The notes beneath the pieces are model-generated. The model saw only the letters and a list, made by a program, of their open reading frames with translations. It was not told the origin of the DNA and made no database searches. From NCBI GenBank assembly GCA_900770145.1, contig CAAGJL010000164.1, forward strand, positions 1 to 6,615: a DNA stretch of 6,615 nt. The letters run 5' to 3'. Source of the stretch: Clostridia bacterium. Lineage in GTDB: Bacteria > Bacillota > Clostridia > Oscillospirales > CAG-272. Positions 1 to 5,956 of this stretch are shown here, in pieces. How positions within the stretch are numbered: position 1 is the stretch's first letter; each line of letters starts with the position of its first letter. Both the position numbers and the translations under genes were made by a program.

Positions 1-1
1 G

Positions 2-553
2 CTCAAACCCGGCGATCTTTCGACAGAGGCGTTGAAAAAAGAAAAAGCGAAACCCGCTGACGTGGCGGAAAAGATTATTGCCATTGCCGACGGCATTTTT
101 GAGGAGAAGAAAAAACTCTTTGGCGCGGACTTTGCGGAAGTGGAGCGTTCCATCCTTCTGCGCTCGGTCGACAGCCATTGGATGGAGCATATCGACACAA
201 TGGAAGACCTGAAAGGCAGCATCAACCTTCAGGCTTACGCTCAGCGCGACCCGGTAAACGAATACCGTTTGCAGGGTTCGGAACTGTTTGAAGAAATGGT
301 TGCCGGGATCCGGGAGGAGACGGTGCGCACTGTGTTGTCGGTCTTCCCGCGCAAGCAACCCATCGTCCGTGTGCAGGTGGCAAAACCCTTGCAGGAGGGA
401 TTTGAAGGGCAGAGAGATCAGAACAGCAAAAAGACAACGGTAATTCTGCGCAAAGCGGAAAAAGTAGGCCGAAACGATCTTTGCCCGTGCGGCAGCGGCA
501 AGAAATACAAGAAATGCTGCGGGGCACCGCAAAATCAAAATCATAACGGCTAA
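2..553 (+). CDS. secA: Protein translocase subunit SecA, C-terminal part (5' truncated by window edge)
   Basis: This is the last 183 codons of SecA, the cytoplasmic ATPase motor that pushes preproteins through the SecYEG channel. The frame is open from base 2, so the true start lies upstream. An internal TTG at 32 is not a credible start because the family sequence continues through it. The helical scaffold/wing region is recognisable from the stretch SVDSHWMEHIDTMEDLKG and the following INLQAYAQRDPVNEYRLQG, which match the conserved SecA block around 'W-x-x-H-(I/L)-D-x-M-(D/E)-x-L'. A charged, variable linker follows, then the C-terminal zinc-binding tail GRNDLCPCGSGKKYKKCCG with cysteine codons at 482, 488, 515 and 518. 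In the family this tail binds zinc and contacts SecB or ribosomes. The ATPase domains are outside the window. A membrane-protein gene begins 30 nt downstream with no terminator between, so the genes are probably co-transcribed. Identification is very secure. Confidence 0.97.
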   Translation, partial: LKPGDLSTEALKKEKAKPADVAEKIIAIADGIFEEKKKLFGADFAEVERSILLRSVDSHWMEHIDTMEDLKGSINLQAYAQRDPVNEYRLQGSELFEEMVAGIREETVRTVLSVFPRKQPIVRVQVAKPLQEGFEGQRDQNSKKTTVILRKAEKVGRNDLCPCGSGKKYKKCCGAPQNQNHNG

Positions 554-583
554 ATCGGTGATATTTCGGAAAGGAGGGGGCAT

Positions 584-1195
584 ATGGGTTTCGGATTGCT
601 GTTTGTAGGATACTTTTTTGCAAACCTTATGCCGATTTTTACCCCGCTGGGCTTTACCAAACTGGTCGGGTATCCGATGATGCTGTTGGCATTCCGTCGG
701 TTGCGCGCCTATTGCCCCCGCTTCCATATCTGCTTTTACGCCGGGTTTGCGGCGTTGCCGTTCGCGGTGTATTATACCTATGTGGCTCTGCTTGCGCTGA
801 AAGTGCCGGGGGCGCCGATTCCTGCCGGCGTCAGCACGGGGATTGAGTGGGCATATTTTGCTTTTTTTATCGCTTTTGAGTTGTTGCTGTTGTGGGTAAT
901 CGCCGGGTTTTCCAAAGAATTGCACCACCTGAGGACGGCAACCGCCGCCACCCGCAATATGATCTTTGTCGGGATGTATGCGGTGCTTTATCTCGTTTGC
1001 AATATTCTGGATGCCGTCGGTGTTTTCGGCGTCCGGTATTTCTATCTGCCGCTGTTGTTTCTCCGGTTGTTTTTCTTACTGCTGGACGCGTGGTTGATCT
1101 TTCAGTGTTACCGTGACATCTGCCCCGCGGAAGAAGAGCAGATTGCCTTGACAGAGCCGGAGGAGAAAGAGGAGGGAAACGATGAGCAAAAATGA
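584..1195 (+). CDS. Uncharacterised polytopic membrane protein (203 aa)
   Basis: I do not recognise this gene. The start is fixed by AAGGAGGGGG at 571-580, ending 3 nt before ATG 584 (the AGGAGG core at 572-577 is 6 nt away). The protein is strongly hydrophobic, with about five likely membrane helices near residues 4-20, 49-72, 86-109, 124-147 and 153-175. A short acidic, Glu-rich C-terminal tail covers about residues 179-203. Arg-rich loops follow the first hydrophobic block (FRRLRAYCPRF, about 37-47). No catalytic or transporter motif is visible. Residues 4-40 align without gaps to residues 11-47 of the next gene product, with a conserved Gly in mid-helix and a terminal Arg-Leu, which suggests that the two are distantly related. 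The last 14 nt overlap the start of that next gene, which implies translational coupling. It sits directly after secA, but nothing in the sequence shows a role in secretion. Confidence 0.85.
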   Translation: MGFGLLFVGYFFANLMPIFTPLGFTKLVGYPMMLLAFRRLRAYCPRFHICFYAGFAALPFAVYYTYVALLALKVPGAPIPAGVSTGIEWAYFAFFIAFELLLLWVIAGFSKELHHLRTATAATRNMIFVGMYAVLYLVCNILDAVGVFGVRYFYLPLLFLRLFFLLLDAWLIFQCYRDICPAEEEQIALTEPEEKEEGNDEQK

Positions 1196-2666
1196 AAAAG
1201 CGATGTCCTTTGCATTGATTTTTACGGGACTGCTGTTTTTCTGCAACCCCACATTTTCGGCGATTGATGTATTGCCGGATTTTATCGGCTGTTTGCTTCT
1301 TTTCCTGGGGCTTTTTCGCCTGTCAAGGGTCTACCGGCCGTTTGCCGATGTCGGCAAGCGCTTCTTAAAACTGGCAGGGGTGGATGTTGTCAAGGATCTG
1401 CTTTTGCTGTTTGTTCTTGCCGACGGCACTTCGGCAGAAAAACCGACGGCAATTCTTACCGTTGCATTCGGAATGTCGGTACTGGAATTGTATTTCCTGC
1501 TTCCCGCAGTGAGCGCGTTGTTTGACGAAATGACAATGCTCGCGATGCGGCAGAACTGCACGCCGTTGTATTGCTCCGGCTTCCGGGGAAAGTCCCGCGG
1601 GGAATTGCTCCGCACGGAAACGGTGGCATTTCTCTTGATTCGCGATATTGTATGTATGTTGCCGGAATTTGCTTCGCTGACGCTGAGTTCCTATACCGAC
1701 TCCGGTACAACTAACCTGTATGATTACATCGGTGTGATGCGGATGTTGGCGACTGTGCTGGTTGGTATTGTCGGTGTGGTGTGGTTGGTGTTCCTTTGCC
1801 GTTATTTCCTTTGCCTGCACCGCCGGAAGGAATTTCGCCGTTCGCTGTACACCGAATATGAGGCATATATGGAAGGGCACCCCGGCGTTCGGGTGCTGAC
1901 ACGGCACGCCGTGGCGTTTTTGTGCCTTGCGATTGGTGCGATTCTGACTGCTGATTTCTATCTGGATTTCAAAAACATTATCCCGGATGGGGTGGCGGCG
2001 CTGTTTTTTCTCGCCGGGGTGCTTTTGTTGCCCGGCAGGCGGAAGCAAAAGGGGATTGCCGCGCTCGGCGCTGTCCTGTATGGCGGGGTGGCAACCTGGT
2101 CATCCCGGCTTGCTTATCATTTCGCAATCGAATTTCGCCCTTCCGACATCGGGAGAAGCGATGCGGCGGATGCGGCTTACCGTGCCCTGTGGCTTTCCTC
2201 CTTGCTGGAGTTTGTGCTTTTTCTTTCCTTTGTGGCGGCGTTGATGCTGTGCCTGAGGTGGACGGTTGCGGAATATGCCGGATACCGCCCGGAGCATGAA
2301 TCGGAGTTTGAAACCAGAAAACTGAACGATCTTCGCAATGAAATGGATGGCAAATTTATCCGCGTGATGGTGTTTGCGCTGTTGTCGGGGCTTTGCTCGT
2401 TCCTTTATGATTATATCAAAGAAATTCCCAGCGCCGGATTTTTCAGGATGATGGAGTTCTTTTGGTTTTTCGATCTTCTGATGTCCGTGGTGTTTGGCAT
2501 CGTGCTGACGGTCACGCTGTACGCCGTGTATGCGCAGATCGGAAATAAATATCAGTTTGACGGTATAACTCCGCAGTTTTCGTCCGATACTATCTCCGTA
2601 CCCGGAAATCAAAAAGGAGATTGGAAAGAACATGCAGAATCGCAATCAGAATCAAAATCAGAATAA
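1182..2666 (+). CDS. Uncharacterised large polytopic membrane protein (494 aa)
   Basis: I do not recognise this gene. It starts at ATG 1182 behind AGGAGGG at 1170-1176 and overlaps the previous gene by 14 nt. Hydrophobic stretches suggest ten or more membrane helices, roughly at residues 9-22, 32-47, 62-80, 88-112, 145-165, 186-210, 243-260, 265-284, 290-305, 338-359, 392-412 and 425-452. An N-terminal motif, IDVLPDFIGCLLLFLGLFRL (28-47), resembles the 'DxLPDFIGxxLxxxGL' pattern I associate from memory with hypothetical Firmicutes membrane proteins. A second, weaker copy, NIIPDGVAALFFLAGVLLL, occurs at 265-283, so the protein may be an internal duplication. Soluble segments lie at about 115-145, 211-240, 310-335, 365-390 and after 453. 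The last 11 residues (HAESQSESKSE) are low-complexity because this DNA also encodes the start of the Asn/Gln-rich ORF in another frame. No enzymatic motif is visible and the function is unknown. Confidence 0.87.
   Translation: MSKNEKAMSFALIFTGLLFFCNPTFSAIDVLPDFIGCLLLFLGLFRLSRVYRPFADVGKRFLKLAGVDVVKDLLLLFVLADGTSAEKPTAILTVAFGMSVLELYFLLPAVSALFDEMTMLAMRQNCTPLYCSGFRGKSRGELLRTETVAFLLIRDIVCMLPEFASLTLSSYTDSGTTNLYDYIGVMRMLATVLVGIVGVVWLVFLCRYFLCLHRRKEFRRSLYTEYEAYMEGHPGVRVLTRHAVAFLCLAIGAILTADFYLDFKNIIPDGVAALFFLAGVLLLPGRRKQKGIAALGAVLYGGVATWSSRLAYHFAIEFRPSDIGRSDAADAAYRALWLSSLLEFVLFLSFVAALMLCLRWTVAEYAGYRPEHESEFETRKLNDLRNEMDGKFIRVMVFALLSGLCSFLYDYIKEIPSAGFFRMMEFFWFFDLLMSVVFGIVLTVTLYAVYAQIGNKYQFDGITPQFSSDTISVPGNQKGDWKEHAESQSESKSE
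2614..2619 (+). promoter_or_regulatory. Ribosome binding site for the Asn/Gln-rich ORF
   Basis: AAGGAG lies inside the end of the upstream membrane-protein gene, 12 nt before ATG 2632. The spacing is long but usable. A second purine-rich patch, GGAAAG at 2623-2628, sits 3 nt before the ATG. It is too close (1 nt) to serve the TTG at 2621 in another frame, which favours the ATG at 2632 as the real start. Confidence 0.5.
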
Positions 2667-2769
2667 CCAAAACCAAAATCAGAATCAGAATCAGAATCAG
2701 GACAATCAGAACCGGAACAAACAAAACAATCAGAGCAAAAACCAGCAGAACAATCAGAATCAGGACTGA
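2632..2769 (+). CDS. Asn/Gln-rich mini-protein (45 aa), function unknown
   Basis: This small ORF encodes 45 residues: 20 Asn, 17 Gln and only 8 others (one Met, two Arg, two Lys, two Asp, one Ser). It begins MQNRNQNQNQNNQ and ends NNQNQD. There is no hydrophobic segment, signal peptide or known motif. Three things support it as a real gene. It has an upstream AAGGAG. It stops 5 nt before the stem of a strong terminator, as the last gene of an operon would. Its codons alternate synonymously (13 AAT and 7 AAC for Asn; 13 CAG and 4 CAA for Gln), which is more like selection on the protein than plain repeat expansion. Its first 35 nt overlap the end of the preceding membrane gene in a different frame. 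Such a composition predicts a disordered, possibly self-associating peptide, but that is inference. I have a vague memory of similar N/Q-rich small ORFs in Clostridia and cannot verify it. The alternative is a non-translated low-complexity tract. Confidence 0.65.
   Translation: MQNRNQNQNQNNQNQNQNQNQNQDNQNRNKQNNQSKNQQNNQNQD
2677..2700 (+). repeat. Hexanucleotide tandem repeat (AATCAG) x4
   Basis: Four perfect copies of AATCAG lie in phase with the Asn/Gln-rich ORF, each adding an Asn-Gln pair. Degenerate copies flank them on both sides (2638-2676 and 2704-2763). The in-frame hexamer means that slippage would change the protein length by two residues without breaking the frame. Confidence 0.85.
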
Positions 2770-2774
2770 TCCGG

Positions 2775-2803
2775 AAGAGCCCGAAATTTTCGGGCTCTTT
2801 TTT
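2775..2803 (+). terminator. Intrinsic (Rho-independent) terminator
   Basis: Arms AAGAGCCCG (2775-2783) and CGGGCTCTT (2791-2799) are perfectly complementary around an AAATTTT loop, whose A and T bases can extend the stem by up to three pairs. A run of six T follows (2798-2803). It begins 5 nt after the stop of the Asn/Gln-rich ORF, so it ends the secA-side transcription unit. On the minus strand no T-run follows, so it acts in the + direction. Confidence 0.93.
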
Positions 2804-2813
2804 CTGTTCTCGG

Positions 2814-2842
2814 TTGTTTTTTTTATCGGTTTCCTGTATAAT
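2814..2842 (+). promoter_or_regulatory. Sigma-A-type promoter for the helicase operon
   Basis: A perfect -10 box TATAAT (2837-2842) is preceded by TG at 2835-2836, and a TTGTTT -35-like box (2814-2819) lies 17 nt upstream. The -35 matches TTGACA at only the first three bases, but the extended TG and consensus -10 compensate. Transcription should begin near 2849, leaving a leader of roughly 25-30 nt before ATG 2876. It lies immediately after the upstream terminator, so the helicase operon is separately transcribed. Confidence 0.82.
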
Positions 2843-2863
2843 AAAAGGAGAGAATTTCAAAGC

Positions 2864-2869
2864 AAGAGG
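2864..2869 (+). promoter_or_regulatory. Ribosome binding site for the helicase gene
   Basis: AAGAGG ends 6 nt before ATG 2876. The better-looking AAGGAG at 2845-2850 is about 25 nt from that ATG, too far to serve it, and lies at the expected transcript start. This site, together with the promoter, decides the start at 2876. Confidence 0.7.
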
Positions 2870-2875
2870 TATATC

Positions 2876-5260
2876 ATGCCGGAACTGAAAGAACGCTATC
2901 TTGCGGTCAAACGGGCGCTGTTTGACCGATATTATGAAAAACTGAACGATCGCCAGCGAGAGGCGGTTTATCGCATCAATGACCCGCTGTTGATCCTTGC
3001 CGGGGCGGGGAGCGGGAAGACCACGGTGCTGGTGCGCCGTATCGCATACATCATCCGCTTTGGCAATGCTTATCATAATTCTTTTGTGCCCGCGGAATAT
3101 CTGAATGAGGAACATATCGCCGCGCTTGAAAAAGCGCTGGATACTCCGATGACCGAGGAGGAACAGGCAGGATTGCTTTCCGAGTTTGCAAGCCGCCCAT
3201 GCCCGGCGTGGCGCGTGCTTGCCATCACCTTTACCAATAAAGCGGCAAATGAGATCAAACAGCGGCTTGCCCGCGAATTCGGAGAGGATACGGAATCGGC
3301 AGGCGAGATCTGGGCGGGGACATTTCATTCCATTTGTATGCGGATTTTGCGCCGCTATGCGACCGAGGCAGGGTTAAAAGACGGATTTACCGTATACGAT
3401 ACCGACGATCAGAAAAAAGCCATGCAGGCGGCACTGCGTGCGGAGAATATCGACGAAAAAATTCTGCCCGCCAAAACCGCGCTGTCTTATATCAGCAAAG
3501 CCAAAGACTGTCTTGTGACCCCGGAGGTGTTTCGGGAAAACGCGGGGGAGGACTATAAACAAAAACTGATTTCAAGGGCATATACCGCATATGCCGGGCG
3601 ACTGGCGGAATCCAACGCGCTGGATTTTGACGATATTATCCTCAAAACCGTACTCCTGTTGCAATCTCACCCGGAAATCGCCGCTACTTATCAGGAGCGT
3701 TTTCGCTATGTCTCGGTGGACGAGTATCAGGATACCAATGTGGCGCAATTCCGCCTGACGGCACTTTTGGCGGGCGGATACGGCAATCTGATGGCAGTGG
3801 GAGATGACGACCAGAGCATTTACAAATTCCGCGGGGCAACCATCGACAATATTCTCCAATTTGAGAAAAATTTCGGAGCCAAGACCCACGTGATCCGCTT
3901 GGAGGAAAATTACCGTTCCACACAGAATATTCTGGACGCGGCAAACAATATCATTTCCCACAACGAAAACCGGATGGGTAAAACGCTTTGGACAAGCAAA
4001 GGCACCGGCGAGAAAATCCATGTGCTGAACCCGGAATTTCAGGATGCGGAAGCGCGGCGGATTATCGACATCATCCAGCGCAAAGTGGCAAAAGGAGAAG
4101 CGCAGTATCGCGATTTTGCCGTGCTGTTTCGCGTCAACGCACAGTCCAACGCGCTGGAAACCGCGTTTTCCCGCAGTGGCGTGCCTTACCGGATGCTGGG
4201 CGGCATCCGATTCAGCGACCGGGAGGAAATCCGCGACATCGTGGCGTATCTGCAACTGATCAATAACCATGCGGACGAGGAGCGGTTGCTTCGCATCATC
4301 AACAAACCCCGCCGCAAACTGGGCGAAAAAACGATGGAGGCAGTACATACCCTCGCCACGGAGGATCACACCACGATGTTTGACGTGATGGCAAGGGCAA
4401 ACGAATATGTGGCGCTTGGACGCTCCGCCACCGCATTGCAGGAGTTTGCCGATCTGATCTCGGTGCTGACCGCCAAAAAGGACGAAATGCCGTTGAATGA
4501 GTTTGTGGAGGAGGTGCTGGATCGCACCGGCTATCGCCAGATGCTGGCGGATCGCGGCGAAGAGGAAGAGGAACGGCTGGAAAACCTGGAGGAGTTTATT
4601 TCCGGCGTGCTGGAATATGAAAAAAGCACCGAAACCCCGTCGCTTACCGAGTTCTTGGAGATTAACTCGCTGGTGGCGGATGTGGATCGGTATGACGACA
4701 CGGCGGACGCCGTGGTGTTGATGACCGTGCACAGCGCCAAGGGGCTGGAGTTCCCGGTGGTATTTCTGCCGGGGTTTGAGGACGGCATTTTTCCCGGGAT
4801 GCAGAGCGTGATGGCAGGTCCCTCGGAATTGGAGGAGGAACGGCGCCTTGCCTATGTTGCAATCACCCGCGCCAAAAAGGAACTTTACATCCTGCACGCG
4901 AGAAGCCGCACTCTTTACGGAAGAACCGGCGCAAACCCCGCGTCACGCTTTCTCTCCGAGATCCCGGAGGAATTGTTGGAGGAGGAAACCCCAAAAACCC
5001 CGACCTATCAGCCCTCGTTTTTCCATCGACCAAACGACCTGCCGCGCGCCGCAAAAGAGCCGGTATTTGCCAAACCGCAACCGGCAGCGCCGAAAGAACG
5101 GCTTGCCCCCGGAGACCGGGTGCGCCACGCGACTTTCGGGGAGGGCGAGGTGCTTTCCGTGCGCGAAATGGGTCCCGACCGGATCTATGAGATTGCCTTT
5201 GACACCAAGGGCACCAAAAAACTGATGGCGTCTTATGCGAAACTGACGAAAATCTCGTGA
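2876..5260 (+). CDS. pcrA: UvrD/PcrA-family ATP-dependent DNA helicase
   Basis: This is a superfamily 1A 3'-5' DNA helicase (794 aa) that unwinds DNA in repair and clears replication or transcription obstacles. All core motifs are present: Walker A AGAGSGKTT (42-50), motif Ia ITFTNKAANEIK (117-128), TFHSICMRILRR (149-160), Walker B VDEYQDTN (281-288), motif III GDDDQSIYKFRGA (309-321), motif IV LEENYRST (342-349), motif V TVHSAKGLEFPVVFLPG (617-633) and motif VI EEERRLAYVAITRAKKEL (653-670). A proline-rich linker (about 703-745) leads to a Tudor-like end beginning GDRVRHATFGEGEVLSV, which in PcrA/UvrD contacts RNA polymerase. About 55 residues separate IAY (56-58) from motif Ia; the B. stearothermophilus PcrA sequence, recalled from memory, has about 11, so there is an insertion near 62-112. 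The frame is open back to 2621, but that part crosses the terminator and promoter, so ATG 2876 is the start. The choice of pcrA over uvrD follows Firmicutes practice. Confidence 0.96.
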   Translation: MPELKERYLAVKRALFDRYYEKLNDRQREAVYRINDPLLILAGAGSGKTTVLVRRIAYIIRFGNAYHNSFVPAEYLNEEHIAALEKALDTPMTEEEQAGLLSEFASRPCPAWRVLAITFTNKAANEIKQRLAREFGEDTESAGEIWAGTFHSICMRILRRYATEAGLKDGFTVYDTDDQKKAMQAALRAENIDEKILPAKTALSYISKAKDCLVTPEVFRENAGEDYKQKLISRAYTAYAGRLAESNALDFDDIILKTVLLLQSHPEIAATYQERFRYVSVDEYQDTNVAQFRLTALLAGGYGNLMAVGDDDQSIYKFRGATIDNILQFEKNFGAKTHVIRLEENYRSTQNILDAANNIISHNENRMGKTLWTSKGTGEKIHVLNPEFQDAEARRIIDIIQRKVAKGEAQYRDFAVLFRVNAQSNALETAFSRSGVPYRMLGGIRFSDREEIRDIVAYLQLINNHADEERLLRIINKPRRKLGEKTMEAVHTLATEDHTTMFDVMARANEYVALGRSATALQEFADLISVLTAKKDEMPLNEFVEEVLDRTGYRQMLADRGEEEEERLENLEEFISGVLEYEKSTETPSLTEFLEINSLVADVDRYDDTADAVVLMTVHSAKGLEFPVVFLPGFEDGIFPGMQSVMAGPSELEEERRLAYVAITRAKKELYILHARSRTLYGRTGANPASRFLSEIPEELLEEETPKTPTYQPSFFHRPNDLPRAAKEPVFAKPQPAAPKERLAPGDRVRHATFGEGEVLSVREMGPDRIYEIAFDTKGTKKLMASYAKLTKIS

Positions 5261-5266
5261 AAGAGG
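5261..5266 (+). promoter_or_regulatory. Ribosome binding site deciding the start at 5275
   Basis: AAGAGG directly follows the helicase stop codon and sits 8 nt before ATG 5275. The in-frame GTG at 5257, which overlaps the helicase stop as GTGA, has no purine-rich site upstream, so 5275 is the preferred start. Confidence 0.65.
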
Positions 5267-5274
5267 AATCTGTA

Positions 5275-5943
5275 ATGAAAAAGAAAAATTTATTGGAAAA
5301 CGGAAAAATGCTCTCGCTGCTGTGCGCGGCCCTGGCTTTGGTCTGCTTTATTTTTGCCTGTACGGTGAAAAGCAAAATTTCTGTTTTGTTGCACATTTTG
5401 TGGGTGCTGGCGCTACTGGGCGGCATTTATCTCCTTTACGCCACCAATAAGGCGAAAGAGGAGCGCGTCAATTACTTTTTGTATGACCGCCGCCGGAAGA
5501 AAAAAGTATCACCGGAGAATGTGACTTTTGACCTTATCAATGACAACCTGACCTTTTATCTTGCCACTTATATCAAAAAACCGGTAGAGTTGTGGTGCGG
5601 CTTCCCGAAATCACTGTACATTCAGACGCAGGCGGAGGAACTGTACCTGCCCATGATCGCTTATCGGATGCTGTATGAGTTGTCATTGCGGGAAGATGAA
5701 GAAATCTTACAGCGGTTTGTTGCCGCACGGGAGAAAACCGTGTCCTTTGTCTGCCATATTCTGCGGGTGGCGGGAGATGAGGAAATGGCGGCGCTGATTT
5801 TGAAAATGAAACGCGAGCCGGAAGCCGAAGCCAAACACATCGTGGCGTTTTTTCAAAAAAACAAAGCGGTGTTTGAGGGGCGAATGGTGCACTTTGTAAA
5901 GACTCACCCGGATGGGTTTATGGTGGACAAAGAATCCATCTGA
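5275..5943 (+). CDS. Uncharacterised membrane-anchored protein (222 aa)
   Basis: I do not recognise a named family. A Lys-rich N-terminus (MKKKNLLENGK) precedes two membrane helices at about residues 12-30 and 36-56, forming a hairpin. A basic patch follows (DRRRKKK, 71-77), then a hydrophilic domain of about 150 residues that should be cytoplasmic by the positive-inside rule. The soluble part contains VNYFLYDRRRKKKVSPENVTFDLIND at about 65-90 (quoted only as a region), an aromatic-rich stretch around 93-112, and a helical, charged C-terminal half. No catalytic residues stand out. From memory, similar 'NYFLYD...' proteins are annotated as hypothetical in Clostridia, which I cannot confirm. 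A longer reading from GTG 5257 would add six residues and overlap the helicase stop by 4 nt. The gene lies 14 nt after the helicase and 13 nt before the hydrolase gene, so it is probably in their operon. Confidence 0.85.
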   Translation: MKKKNLLENGKMLSLLCAALALVCFIFACTVKSKISVLLHILWVLALLGGIYLLYATNKAKEERVNYFLYDRRRKKKVSPENVTFDLINDNLTFYLATYIKKPVELWCGFPKSLYIQTQAEELYLPMIAYRMLYELSLREDEEILQRFVAAREKTVSFVCHILRVAGDEEMAALILKMKREPEAEAKHIVAFFQKNKAVFEGRMVHFVKTHPDGFMVDKESI

Positions 5944-5956
5944 CAAAGGAGAAACC

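Noticed and set aside
521..553. The SecA C-terminus ends PQNQNHNG, resembling the N/Q peptide further on.
   Set aside because: It is only eight residues after the zinc motif, where SecA tails are variable. A link to the N/Q ORF is not supported beyond composition.
1365..2048. A 227-aa minus-strand ORF opposite the large membrane protein.
   Set aside because: It is an antisense shadow rich in His and Gln, with no recognisable domain. The + strand frame has strong RBS support and coherent hydrophobic segments.
2804..2836. A possible riboswitch or regulatory leader before the helicase gene.
   Set aside because: The whole gap between the terminator and ATG is about 70 nt and is filled by the promoter and a short leader, so there is no room for a structured element.
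2621..2875. An 85-residue N-terminal extension of the helicase with Arg-Ile repeats (RIRIRIRT).
   Set aside because: It is the N/Q tract read in another frame, and it runs across a strong terminator and the promoter. Residues from ATG 2876 match the family N-terminus.
2609..3328. A 239-aa minus-strand ORF with Ser-Asp repeats (SDSDSD).
   Set aside because: It is the antisense shadow of the N/Q repeat and the helicase gene, and it crosses the terminator.
3572..4897. A long minus-strand ORF (441 aa) inside the helicase gene.
   Set aside because: It lies entirely antisense to a confidently identified gene. Its His/Gln/Arg-rich composition shows no family resemblance and reflects codon bias of the + strand gene.
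5257..5274. An upstream GTG start for the two-helix membrane protein, overlapping the helicase stop.
   Set aside because: No ribosome binding site precedes it, while ATG 5275 has AAGAGG 8 nt upstream. Translational coupling from the overlap cannot be fully excluded.
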